Assembly (NCBI GenBank): GCA_964636325.1
Contig: CAZWRV010000026.1
Span: 1 to 64,000 of the forward strand
Length of the DNA stretch: 64,000 nt
Reading direction: 5' to 3'
DNA from: CAZWRV01 sp964636325
GTDB lineage: Bacteria > Verrucomicrobiota > Lentisphaeria > Victivallales > GWF2-50-93
Part shown: positions 37,660 through 45,996 of the stretch, piece by piece
Layout of the letters: each line of letters opens with the position of its first letter
Numbering within the stretch: position 1 is the first letter of the stretch
The notes under the pieces: generated by a model
Told to the model about the DNA's origin: nothing
What the model saw: the letters and a program-made list of their open reading frames with translations, nothing else
Database searches by the model: none
Position numbers and translations under genes: made by a program

Positions 37660-37701
37660 AGCAACAACCAATGAACAATTATCAGTTATCAATTGGTAAT
37701 T
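37660..37701. repeat. Word-like AATTGGTAATTGG low-complexity repeat
   Basis: The 62-bp gap between the ATPase and permease A consists of CAACCAATGAACAATTATCA and TCAATTGGTAATTGGAC, near-repeats of the same AT-rich word. Related words occur at 38895, 33800 and 40875. Confidence 0.6.
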
Positions 37702-37708
37702 GGACTTT

Positions 37709-38638
37709 CTAAGAGACCTTCCCTTCCGTGAGCCGTATGAACGCGGACTCCATGTCGGTGGTTTCGGGATGGAATGTCCTGACTTTTGCGCCGAGGGAAT
37801 GGAGGGCGGCGTTAAGGTCCTCCGGCGTGAGGATGCTGTCGTTGTAGTCGATTGAGACGACATCGTTTTCGGCTTCGGCGGACTTGACGCCGTGGATCTT
37901 CCGGATCTGTCCGAGGAGTTCGTCGGTGATGTTGACTATCTGCGCGCGGACGTTCCTTCTGAGGTTGATCTTGTCGTAGATCTCCTTCACTGAGCCTTCC
38001 GCGACGAGCTTTCCCTGCTCGATGATGCCGATTCGCGTGCATAGCTCGGCGAGCTCAGGGAGGATGTGGCTTGAAATCAGGATTGTCTTCCCCATGCGCC
38101 TGAGCTCCTTGAGCAGCTCCCTCATCTCGATCCGGGCGCGCGGGTCGAGGCCACTGGCCGGCTCGTCAAGGAGCAGGAACTCCGGATCGTGAAGCAGCAG
38201 CCTCGCCAGGCCGAGTCGCTGCTTCATGCCCCGCGAGAGGGCGTTCACCTGAGAAGTCCGCTTGCCGGCCAGTTCCGTCAGTTCAAGGACGTCCAGGATG
38301 GTCTTCTCCCTCTTGCCCCACTCGATCTGGTATGCCGCGGCGAAGAAGTGGAGGTATTCGTTCACGGTCAGGTCGTCGTAAGCGCCGAAGGAGTCGGGCA
38401 TGTATCCGATCATCCTTCTGACCTCCTGGCTCCGTGACACGTCCATGCCGTTGACGGTGACTCTGCCGTATGTCGGTTTGAGCAGCGTGGCCATGACCCT
38501 TATCGTGGTGGTCTTGCCGGCGCCGTTAGGCCCGATGAAGCCGAAGACCTCGCCCTTCGGGATCGCGAACGAAAGCATGTTGACGGCGGTGAACTTGCCA
38601 TACATCACCGTAAGGCGTTCGACTTTGACGAAGCTCAT
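37709..38638 (-). CDS. ABC transporter ATP-binding protein
   Basis: Cytoplasmic ATPase (309 aa) that powers the ABC-2 permeases. Walker A GPNGAGKT is at 36-43, signature LSRGMKQ at 134-140, Walker B LLLDEP at 155-160 with the catalytic Glu next to the Asp, and an H-loop lies in SSHILPEL. The C-terminal 80 residues form the extra domain usual in the DRA/CcmA-like export group. GGAG lies before ATG 38638. Gene order is ATPase, permease A, envelope protein, permease B. This resembles GldA/GldFG-type exporters but could equally be another ABC-2 export system. Confidence 0.92.
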   Translation of the reverse strand: MSFVKVERLTVMYGKFTAVNMLSFAIPKGEVFGFIGPNGAGKTTTIRVMATLLKPTYGRVTVNGMDVSRSQEVRRMIGYMPDSFGAYDDLTVNEYLHFFAAAYQIEWGKREKTILDVLELTELAGKRTSQVNALSRGMKQRLGLARLLLHDPEFLLLDEPASGLDPRARIEMRELLKELRRMGKTILISSHILPELAELCTRIGIIEQGKLVAEGSVKEIYDKINLRRNVRAQIVNITDELLGQIRKIHGVKSAEAENDVVSIDYNDSILTPEDLNAALHSLGAKVRTFHPETTDMESAFIRLTEGKVS

Positions 38639-38695
38639 AATAATTCTCCGGTATTATTTTAGATTTTCTGACCAGACCAGATGAAGCGGTTAAGT

Positions 38696-38870
38696 TTCTC
38701 TCCCTGGGGAAAATGCACCCTTCCGGCGGGCAGGTAGCTTGCGCGCGCCGCGCGCAAAGGGCAAACTCTGCATATGAGTAATTCTGTGTTCTGTTGCTTG
38801 CGCGCGGCGCGCGCAAACTACTTTTGGAAAAAACGTTTTCCAGGTTGCACCGTAAAGGACTAAGTTTTTC
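38696..38870. repeat. Flanked twin-palindrome repeat (GC-alternating cargo)
   Basis: A left flank (CCCTGGGGAAAATGCACCC, about 38703-38721) and a right flank (AAAACGTTTTCC, then GCACCGTAAAGGACTAA, about 38831-38865) enclose a cargo with two near-perfect palindromes. Hairpin 38739-38757 is TTGCGCGCG, C, CGCGCGCAA, and hairpin 38798-38816 is TTGCGCGCG, G, CGCGCGCAA, so the two are exact reverse complements. Outer arms GTAG (38734-38737) and CTAC (38818-38821) close the unit. The same flanks surround different palindromes at 42930-43070. The cargo also occurs without flanks at 9402-9488. Confidence 0.85.
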
Positions 38871-38909
38871 CATTCTTCGGCTGGCCATTCCTTGTTGGTC
38901 ATTGGACAT

Positions 38910-40778
38910 TCATCTCGTCCTCATTCCCGCCGGGGGCTTGTTGAATACCCACCACTCCACGAATAGGAATGCGAACGCCAGGGCGGCGAGGATTTTCCAT
39001 AATGTGCGCTGTGATTTCGCGGGATTCTTGTCGGCGCTGACGGACAGCTCCTTGAACTGTATCTTGTCGGTTCCGGCCAGCTTGGACTCCCTGGCGCTTA
39101 GGAGGGCCGCGTATATTTCTGCGCATTTAGCGCCGCCGGAGGAGATTTCATATTTTCCCGCCCTCATCGCGGGGATGCCGGATAAAAATCCGTTTGCGCC
39201 GGCCTTCTCCTGCATCCTCATTCCGCCGGGGCCGTTGACTTCGCAGACGGCTTCCGAACCGACCTGGATTTCGGGGAGTATGCCGGTGGCGACTGCGCGG
39301 GCTTCGGCCAGCCCGGCCTGGGACATCGCCATGCCGACCAGGTTGGAGATGATCACCGGGAAAGCCACCCTGTATGGCAGCGTAGTCTTTTCTATGCTGA
39401 AAAGCAGGTGGTAATAAATCTGCCCGGCCCATGCCCTTTTGACTATCAACGGCGCCTCGGCGCCGTGGGCCACCGTCTCATAGCCGAGGCGCTCCAGCTC
39501 GGCGAAGTTCTCCCTTGAGTCCGTCTTGAAGCGCGGATTTTCGGAAATGATGATTTCTGAAAGCTCGGCATGGTCGAGTAGGGGATCCTTCCGCTCCCAG
39601 TCGGTGACGCCGCCCGGCTTCTCCTCAAGGGCAATCAGCCCCTTCAGCCTTTCAGGGACGAATCCGCTGGTCATCACGGTCCGGCAGCCGTCCTTGATGT
39701 CGGAAGGATTGTCGGCGGCAATCAGATCCGGCGGGGGCAGGACTGTCGGGGAGTCCAGCATCTTGACGGCAACGATTCCGCGCAGGGCGGCGTTCACGGC
39801 GGCAAGCCCGGGAGAGGCATATGCGGAAAGCTTCCTGCCCGCGACAAGGTTCATCGAGGCGCAGTTGTCGGACTCCAGCGAGTCGAATCCCTCCGGCAGG
39901 ATCTTCATTTCGACAAGGCACTCCTTCTCCCCGCCGATTTCGAAGGACAGCCTTGCAGAGTCCTCTCCGCCGGCGGGGATCACCTCTGAGCCCGCCAGGA
40001 CGCCGTCCCTGTAGAATTCCAGCTTCGCGCCGACGTCCGGGGAACTGCGCACGACTTCCGCGAAGACGGCCCAGCCTCCTTCGCCGGTGCCCTTCGCGTT
40101 CAGACCGCTTATCCCGATATTCCTGCCCTGGTCTGTGATCCTGTTGAAGGTTATCTTGAACGGAAGGTTGAAGTCGCTCTTCTCCGGGAAGTTGCCGTCG
40201 GAGTAGAGGAGCACTTCTCCGAACGCGCAGTCGCGGGAAAGCGCCTGTACCAGGCGGAGGGCGTCCTCGAGGTTGCCGGGCACGTCCTCGACGGAAATCC
40301 GGTCGAGGGCGTCGAGGAGTATCCTGGCGTTGTCCGTGAAGTCGCACTTCTTGACGGCGGTCCTGCTGAACGATATTATAGAATACTTCTGTGCCGGCGC
40401 CTTGTTCCTGATCAGCGTCCCCACCTTCTCCTTCGCGGTCTGGAGCCTGTTCTTCTTCGTCGCAGGATCCACCGCACCCATGCTGGCCGAGCAGTCGATG
40501 AGCAGCGGCGCCATCCCACCCCTGCCCGATGCACCGGAGAAATAGGGGCGCGCCGCAGAAAAGACCAGCAGGCCAAGTATCAGAAGCTGGAGAAGAAGAA
40601 GCAGATGCCTCTTGAAGCGCTGGAACGGAGAATTCACCCGGCTGTCGTTTATGACCTGCCGCCAAAGGAAGAGGGATGGGATCTTCATGCGCGGACGCTT
40701 AAGCTTTAGGAAATAGAAGATCACCAGCGGCACCGCCAGCAGAAGCAGCCAGAGATTGCTTAAAGTTTCGAAACCCAT
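38910..40778 (-). CDS. BatA-like membrane protein with VWA domain
   Basis: Inner-membrane protein (622 aa). Two N-terminal membrane segments (about 8-24 and 58-76) bracket the BatA-type motif KRPRMKIPSLFLWRQV. A von Willebrand A domain follows, with MIDAS motif DCSAS at 95-99 that binds a divalent metal and a partner protein. The C terminus ends in another membrane segment (FAFLFVEWWVF). The start is ATG 40778, with AAGGA just upstream; 36 further codons upstream are repeat DNA. Such proteins work with MoxR and DUF58 proteins, both encoded just upstream, probably as a chaperone-like or stress system at the membrane. Confidence 0.85.
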   Translation of the reverse strand: MGFETLSNLWLLLLAVPLVIFYFLKLKRPRMKIPSLFLWRQVINDSRVNSPFQRFKRHLLLLLQLLILGLLVFSAARPYFSGASGRGGMAPLLIDCSASMGAVDPATKKNRLQTAKEKVGTLIRNKAPAQKYSIISFSRTAVKKCDFTDNARILLDALDRISVEDVPGNLEDALRLVQALSRDCAFGEVLLYSDGNFPEKSDFNLPFKITFNRITDQGRNIGISGLNAKGTGEGGWAVFAEVVRSSPDVGAKLEFYRDGVLAGSEVIPAGGEDSARLSFEIGGEKECLVEMKILPEGFDSLESDNCASMNLVAGRKLSAYASPGLAAVNAALRGIVAVKMLDSPTVLPPPDLIAADNPSDIKDGCRTVMTSGFVPERLKGLIALEEKPGGVTDWERKDPLLDHAELSEIIISENPRFKTDSRENFAELERLGYETVAHGAEAPLIVKRAWAGQIYYHLLFSIEKTTLPYRVAFPVIISNLVGMAMSQAGLAEARAVATGILPEIQVGSEAVCEVNGPGGMRMQEKAGANGFLSGIPAMRAGKYEISSGGAKCAEIYAALLSARESKLAGTDKIQFKELSVSADKNPAKSQRTLWKILAALAFAFLFVEWWVFNKPPAGMRTR

Positions 40779-40786
40779 TTGTCCTT

Positions 40787-40888
40787 GGTGGCTAAGCCAC
40801 TTACGTAAAATTCCAAATCTCAAGCACCGAATCCCAAACAAATTCCAATCACCTAATTCCGCAATTGGAAGTTGGTAATTGGACATTC
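40787..40888. repeat. Word-like AATTCCAA/AATTGG repeat region
   Basis: This gap holds AAATTCCAAATCTC, ATCCCAAACAAATTCCAATC and AATTGGAAGTTGGTAATTGG, AT-rich near-repeats unlike the surrounding genes. The DUF58 stop codon lies at its edge. Similar word-like sequence forms other operon junctions in this array. Confidence 0.55.
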
Positions 40889-41789
40889 ACTTGATCCACC
40901 CCCTCTTGAGCAGCATGTCGAAGAGGACGGCCTGGACCGGGGAGTCGGAGGAGACGGTGATGAAACGGCCGGAACGCTGCTTGGACATCTTTTCCAGGAG
41001 GGCGATGAACTTGTCCTTGTGCTCATGGTAGATTGCGAGCAGGTCGCCCGCCTCGGTTATGTCGAGGGTGTGCTCGCTCTCGCAGTCGACGAGGCGGGAA
41101 TCGCCGTTGATTTCCGGGTTCAGCTCGGCCGGGGAGAGTATCTGGATCGCATATGTCTCCAGCCCCATGCTGAACAGGGTGTTGAAGGTCCGGGAGAGGT
41201 TTCCGAACGTGAGGAAGTCAGACAACAGCACGGCGACCCCCTTGCCCTTGTGGAACTTCATGACGTTGTCCACGCCCTTCTCCAGCGGCACTGCGCCGCC
41301 GCCCTCGATGCCTTCGACGAAGGTGAAAAGGTCACGCCGCCCCGAGCGCCCATGGCGCGGCCGGAGAAAGCCCGGCCTTCCGCCGGTGTTTTCGCAGCCG
41401 GCGGTGTAGACGCTAACCCTCTGGCCGCCGTAGAGGCCCATCACGCCGAACGCGGCGCCGACGCGCTTGGCCAGATCCAGCTTGCCGTCGAAGAGCATCG
41501 AGCTGCTCGCGTCGACGATTACAAGGACATGCATCTCCTCCTCCAGGCGGAAAATCTTGAGGTAGGGGCGGTGCAGGCGCGAAAAGATGTTCCAGTCTAT
41601 GAAGCGGGTGTCGTCGCCCGGAGCGTAGTCCCGGTAGTCCGAGAACTCCGTATTGCTGCCGCCGCGGCCTGCGAGCTGTTCGCCCCTGTGCCTGCTAGTG
41701 TTCCGGCAGGCGGGGTTGATCCGCATCCTCTCCAGGCGCATGAGGACGTCGTTTGGGAAAAGCGGGGTTATCTGTGGTCTGCTTTCCAT
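40887..41789 (-). CDS. DUF58 family protein
   Basis: Cytoplasmic DUF58 protein (300 aa). The family signature, EFSDYRDYAPGDDTRFIDWN, is complete, and the region that follows has a VWA-like fold with DASSS at 93-97 matching a MIDAS metal site. ATG 41789 is preferred; a GTG two codons earlier is possible. It lies between moxR and the VWA membrane protein on the same strand, the usual order for this trio. DUF58 proteins are thought to bind the MoxR ATPase and VWA partners. Biochemical function is not established for the family. Confidence 0.92.
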   Translation of the reverse strand: MESRPQITPLFPNDVLMRLERMRINPACRNTSRHRGEQLAGRGGSNTEFSDYRDYAPGDDTRFIDWNIFSRLHRPYLKIFRLEEEMHVLVIVDASSSMLFDGKLDLAKRVGAAFGVMGLYGGQRVSVYTAGCENTGGRPGFLRPRHGRSGRRDLFTFVEGIEGGGAVPLEKGVDNVMKFHKGKGVAVLLSDFLTFGNLSRTFNTLFSMGLETYAIQILSPAELNPEINGDSRLVDCESEHTLDITEAGDLLAIYHEHKDKFIALLEKMSKQRSGRFITVSSDSPVQAVLFDMLLKRGWIK

Positions 41790-41881
41790 GTTCACTTTTT
41801 CCGGAGCCGGGAGGAAATACGAAACCTGCCTACGTCTGGCGACGGCATTTTCCTTTCAGTTTCTCCAGTCCGGCGTCCAGC

Positions 41882-42886
41882 TCAAGCCTGTTCTTCCGCG
41901 GTGTTCTTTATTATCCCCGCTATCATATCCGTGACCTTCCTGTTTTCGGCCTGGCCGTCGTAGTTGAGGATGATCCTGTGCTGGAGAACCTCGTCCGCGA
42001 AGTGCCTGATGTCCGCGAAGGAGACATGCGCCCTGCCGGAGGCCAGGGCCCGGACCCTCGAGGCCATGATCAGGGCCTGGGTGGCCCGCGGGCTTGCGCC
42101 CCACTTGACGAAGCTTTTCACGTCCGGCGTGGCGAAGTCGCTCTCCGGATGAGTGGAGAGGACAATCCTTGCTGCGTAGTCGAGCATCGGCGCGGCGACG
42201 ACGACCTTGTGGAGGATACTCCTCAGCTCCAGCATCTTCTCCGAGTCGAGGATCTTGGAGACGGATACAGGTGTCTTCAGTATCGTCCTGGCCACAATTT
42301 CGTTGAGATCCTGATGGCTCGGATACGGTACCTTGACCTTGAACATGAAGCGGTCGAGCTGCGCCTCCGGCAGCGGGTAGGTGCCCTCCTGCTCGAGGGG
42401 GTTCTGCGTCGCCATCACGAAGAAGGGCTGCTTCATCATGTAGGTCTTGCCGCCGGTGGTCACGGATCCCTCCTGCATGGTCTCGAGCAGGGCGGACTGC
42501 GTCTTCGGAGTCGCCCGGTTGATCTCGTCGGCGAGGAGCAGCTGCGTGAAGATCGGCCCTTTGCGGAACTCGAAGTAATGCCTGCCCTGGTCGTCCATCA
42601 TTATGATGTTCGTGCCGATGATGTCGGCCGGCATGAGGTCGGGCGTGAACTGTATGCGGCTGAAGTCCAGCTCGAGCACCTTCCCGAGCGTCTTTATCAG
42701 CTCGGTCTTGCCCAGGCCCGGAACGCCCTCCAGGAGGACGTTCCCCCCGCAGAAGAGCGCTATGAGGGTCCCTTCGACCACCCTGTCCTGGCCGACGATC
42801 ACCTTTGCGACCTCGGCCTTGATCATGGCGAACCTCTCCCTGAAAAGGTCCGCCTCCTTCTGCATCTGTTCGTTTTCAACGGTCAT
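41882..42886 (-). CDS. moxR: MoxR-family AAA+ ATPase
   Basis: Cytoplasmic AAA+ ATPase (334 aa) of the MoxR family, a chaperone-type ATPase that matures metal-dependent or VWA-containing partners. Walker A GVPGLGKT is at 54-61, Walker B LLLADE at 116-121, and sensor 1 ATQNPLEQEGTYPLPEAQLD and the lid domain are present. ATG 42886 is preferred to the in-frame TTG before it. The next genes on the strand are DUF58 and BatA-like VWA, so this is a standard MoxR trio, here followed by an ABC-2 exporter. Confidence 0.95.
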   Translation of the reverse strand: MTVENEQMQKEADLFRERFAMIKAEVAKVIVGQDRVVEGTLIALFCGGNVLLEGVPGLGKTELIKTLGKVLELDFSRIQFTPDLMPADIIGTNIIMMDDQGRHYFEFRKGPIFTQLLLADEINRATPKTQSALLETMQEGSVTTGGKTYMMKQPFFVMATQNPLEQEGTYPLPEAQLDRFMFKVKVPYPSHQDLNEIVARTILKTPVSVSKILDSEKMLELRSILHKVVVAAPMLDYAARIVLSTHPESDFATPDVKSFVKWGASPRATQALIMASRVRALASGRAHVSFADIRHFADEVLQHRIILNYDGQAENRKVTDMIAGIIKNTAEEQA

Positions 42887-42929
42887 CAAACACCCCGGAT
42901 AAAATAAAAATTAATTAAATGAACTAATT

Positions 42930-43070
42930 TTCCCTGCGGGGAAAATGCGCCCTTGCGGCGCGCAGGGGCCGAAGTATGGCGACTTCGCCGAAGTCGCCAG
43001 TGCCGCTTTCGGCGAAAGCGGCATACTTTGACAAAAACGTTTTCCAAGTCGCACCGTAAGGGATTAATCC
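42930..43070. repeat. Flanked twin-palindrome repeat (second cargo)
   Basis: The left flank (CCCTGCGGGGAAAATGCGCC, about 42934-42953) and right flank (AAAACGTTTTCC, then GCACCGTAAGGGATTAA) match those at 38696-38870. The cargo differs: outer arms AAGTAT (42972-42977) and ATACTT (43023-43028) enclose two hairpins. These are GGCGACTTC, GCC, GAAGTCGCC (42978-42998) and GCCGCTTTC, GGC, GAAAGCGGC (43002-43022). The loops GCC and GGC are reverse complements. The right flank supplies the TAA stop codon of the SpoIIE gene (43064-43066). Confidence 0.88.
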
Positions 43071-45790
43071 TGCCTCCTGAAGTTGAACACCAGGATCGTC
43101 ATGTCGTCTGTGGGAGTTCTGCCCCGGCAGAAATCCCTGAGCGACTTCATGACATGGGCGCAGAGGGCGCGGCTGGAGACGTCCTGTGCGGACATGACGG
43201 CGGAGTGGAACCTCTCCTCTCCGAACATTTCGCCGCCCGGATTCCTTGCCTTGAGGATGCCGTCGGTATACATTACGACGGTGTCGCCCGGCCGGAGCTG
43301 CAGCCTGCTCGAATGGTAGCTGAAGGTGCTGACGACTCCGGCGACCATCCCCTTGTCCGGGCCCGGCGCCTCAATCTTGGAGACCTTTCCGTCCCGCAGA
43401 AGCAGCGGCGGATGGTGCCCGGCGTTGCAGTATTTCGCCGCCCCCGTTGAGCTGTCAATGGACATGTAGAAGATGCTGACGTAGTCGCTGGAATCGGTCC
43501 TCTTCGAAAGGATCATGTTGATCCTGGAGAGCGTGTCGGCCGGGTTGGAGCTGTCCGGCGCTATCCACCGGAAGAGGGTTCTTACGAGCATCATGTAAAG
43601 CGCGGCGCTTATCCCCTTCCCGGAGACGTCCGCGACAAGCAGTCCGAGCATGTCCTTCTCGGCCATGAAGCAGTCGTAGAAGTCGCCGCCCATGCTGCTG
43701 GCGGGGACGACTTCGGCGTAGAGGCTGATCCCCGGCACCTCGCTTATGGAGGAGAAGTCCTGGAGGATGACGTCCTGCTGGATTTTCCTTGCGAGCTCCA
43801 GGTCGTCCTGTATCTTCCTTTGCTGGACTGTCGTATCTGAAAGCTCGCCTATGATCTTCTTGAGCTGTTCGGCCATCTTGTTGAACGAGGAAGCCAGGTC
43901 GTCGAGCTCGTCCCTTGTCCCGAGCTGTATCCTGTGGTCGAAGTTGCCCGCCCCTATTATCCTTGTGGAGTTGATAAGCTTCCTGAGCGGCATGGTGAAG
44001 AGGTATGAGAATACTAACATCATCGCCAGCGCGATGGCGACGATGACCATCACCGTGTTCCTGACCCGCATTGAGACCTTGGCCTCGCTCCTGTCCATCT
44101 CCTTGGTCTGCCTGTAGAGCTCCAGGACGTATGCGATCTCGCCCTTGGAATCCATGACCGGCTTCAGATAGCTGAACCATTCGCCTTCGGCGTCCTTGTA
44201 CCTGCCCCACTTGCAGGTCTTCTCCTTCAGGACGTCGAAGAACATCCTCTTGTCGCCGGCGATGATGAACGGCTGGAAGATCGGCCCCTTCCAGATGTTT
44301 ATTCCGAAGTAGTACCGTCCGTCCCTTATCTTGTGGAGAATCCATTTCGGAGTCTGGTCCACGTTCTTCTGGTCGATGATGGACGAGACGGTCTTGTATA
44401 TCCTCTCATACGCCTCCGATCCGCGGTCCTCGGGGCTGCGTATGCTCTCCAGATCGGAGAACGGCACGGAGTTCGCAACCGCGGTCGCGAGGTTGGCGCA
44501 GCGCCTGATGGACTCGTCCTCGAGGTCGGCCTTGACTATGCCGGAGGCGAGCTTGGCGACCACCAGCGTGCTTACTGCGACGAAGGGGATGAATATCACG
44601 ATGAGCTTTACGAAGAATGGGATTCTGATCCATCTGTATGCCGCCGCGATGGAAGGCCATGCAAGGGAAAGAAGCGCAAAGCCCAGGGCCGCCGAAAGGC
44701 ATACGGCCGCGCAGAACCCGAAGCGGACGGTGTAGTCCGACGTGGTGAATTCGTTGCCGGCGTTCTTGGAGGCGCTGAACATGTTCGCGAGCGAAGTGGA
44801 AGTCGCGAGCCCGAACCTGTTCATTATCAGCGTGCTGTTCACCAGGTCGAACGCATATGTGACGCCCGAGCTGTAGTCGGGGTCGATCCTTCCGGCGAGG
44901 AAGTCCGGGGACTGGTATCCGGACTTCAGAGGGGATATCTCCCGGACGACCTTGCCGCCGGAGTCGAACTGCAGCCAGTTCCTGTTGCCTGTGTTAGCGA
45001 CGGTAAGCAGCTCATCGCCTTCCGCCGCGGTCCTCAGGAAGAAAATCTGGGCCGGGGCGAGCAGCTCCCCGTCCCCGAAACCCTGCTTCCCGAAGTTCTT
45101 CAGCCTTTCGCCGTCGCCGGAGTAGACGCGGATGCCGCCCTCCCCGCTGTCTGATACATATATCTTGCCGTCCTGCCCGACGCAGATGCCGGACCAGTTC
45201 GACAGCTCCGTGTTCAATTCCCCGATCTCGGTGAAGCTCGCGGACTCGGCCCCCCTGTCTATCGAGGCCTTCGCGCCGGGCGGCAGCTTCCAGATGTTAC
45301 GGCGGCCCGGCATGTTGTTCACGAAGTAGCTGTTGCCCTTCGTGTCGCAGCAGTAGTTCATCTCGATGGTCTCGCAGGGCGGATTCAGCACAATCCTGAA
45401 GATCTCGTCCGGAGGGACAGCCTGCCCGGTGAAGTAGTACTCGCGGAAGGCGAAGCCGCAGAAGTCGTCAGTCAGCTTGTCGTAGATGTTGCTCTTTACA
45501 ACGATGCCTCGGGGGCCGGGATACAGCTCCCTGGACATGTAGTAGAAGCCGGCGTCCTCCGGCTCGATCTTGACCGACTTGACCAGGCGGGGGCTGGAAC
45601 CTATCCTCGGCGTGCCGAAGACAAGGACCGTGTTGTCCTTTTTCTCGAGGACATAGAGGTTGCCCCGGCAGTATGTGAACGATATCGGGTTGGAAAACTT
45701 CTCATTGCACGGATAGTGCAGATAGCCTACGACCGCCGCGGCGACGGCGAGAAGAAGAAGGAACAACCTGATGATCCTGCTGATGCTCAT
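43064..45790 (-). CDS. SpoIIE-type PP2C phosphatase with beta-propeller-like sensor
   Basis: Membrane protein (908 aa) that probably dephosphorylates an anti-anti-sigma factor in a partner-switching pathway. One membrane anchor (6-24) precedes an extracytoplasmic NHL/beta-propeller-like region (about 30-340) containing GICVGQDGKIYVSDSG. Membrane segments follow at 355-382 and 391-414, then a second extracytoplasmic stretch, a membrane segment at 577-600, HAMP at 600-650 and the SpoIIE phosphatase domain (665-905) with metal-binding GGDFYD (701-706) and DVSGKG (721-726). The gene is just upstream of moxR on the same strand. No STAS or RsbW-like gene lies nearby. Its stop codon lies inside an intergenic repeat. 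Confidence 0.92.
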   Translation of the reverse strand: MSISRIIRLFLLLLAVAAAVVGYLHYPCNEKFSNPISFTYCRGNLYVLEKKDNTVLVFGTPRIGSSPRLVKSVKIEPEDAGFYYMSRELYPGPRGIVVKSNIYDKLTDDFCGFAFREYYFTGQAVPPDEIFRIVLNPPCETIEMNYCCDTKGNSYFVNNMPGRRNIWKLPPGAKASIDRGAESASFTEIGELNTELSNWSGICVGQDGKIYVSDSGEGGIRVYSGDGERLKNFGKQGFGDGELLAPAQIFFLRTAAEGDELLTVANTGNRNWLQFDSGGKVVREISPLKSGYQSPDFLAGRIDPDYSSGVTYAFDLVNSTLIMNRFGLATSTSLANMFSASKNAGNEFTTSDYTVRFGFCAAVCLSAALGFALLSLAWPSIAAAYRWIRIPFFVKLIVIFIPFVAVSTLVVAKLASGIVKADLEDESIRRCANLATAVANSVPFSDLESIRSPEDRGSEAYERIYKTVSSIIDQKNVDQTPKWILHKIRDGRYYFGINIWKGPIFQPFIIAGDKRMFFDVLKEKTCKWGRYKDAEGEWFSYLKPVMDSKGEIAYVLELYRQTKEMDRSEAKVSMRVRNTVMVIVAIALAMMLVFSYLFTMPLRKLINSTRIIGAGNFDHRIQLGTRDELDDLASSFNKMAEQLKKIIGELSDTTVQQRKIQDDLELARKIQQDVILQDFSSISEVPGISLYAEVVPASSMGGDFYDCFMAEKDMLGLLVADVSGKGISAALYMMLVRTLFRWIAPDSSNPADTLSRINMILSKRTDSSDYVSIFYMSIDSSTGAAKYCNAGHHPPLLLRDGKVSKIEAPGPDKGMVAGVVSTFSYHSSRLQLRPGDTVVMYTDGILKARNPGGEMFGEERFHSAVMSAQDVSSRALCAHVMKSLRDFCRGRTPTDDMTILVFNFRRQD

Positions 45791-45796
45791 GCTCTC

Positions 45797-45955
45797 CTCT
45801 AAGTGGCGCAGACATTCCTGTCTGCGGCATCGCAGGTAGGAATACCTGCGCTACTTTAAGTTTCACCCCGACAAAACTGGCGGACTTCCCCGCCAGAGCG
45901 GCACTCTCCTCTAAGTGGCGCAGACATTCCTGTCTGCGATCCCGCAAGTTGGATA
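45797..45955. repeat. Second composite twin-hairpin repeat
   Basis: This reproduces the block at 1-180. Copy 1 has hairpins 45807-45826 (CGCAGACA, TTCC, TGTCTGCG) and 45831-45850 (CGCAGGTA, GGAA, TACCTGCG) between AAGTGG and CTACTTTAAG. The linker (45858-45910) contains CGACAAAACTGGCGG and CGCCAGAGCGGCACTCTCCT. Copy 2 keeps its first hairpin (45919-45938), but the second has decayed. Similarity to 1-180 extends through hairpins and linker alike, so the whole composite was duplicated as a unit. Confidence 0.88.
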
Positions 45956-45996
45956 TTCCGCGCCGGACATTGAATGTTCGACTTTCTCCCCTCCCC

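Noticed and set aside
40779..40886. Start of the VWA protein at 40886
   Set aside because: The first 36 codons lie in AT-rich word-like repeat DNA; ATG 40778 has AAGGA and begins a proper membrane segment.
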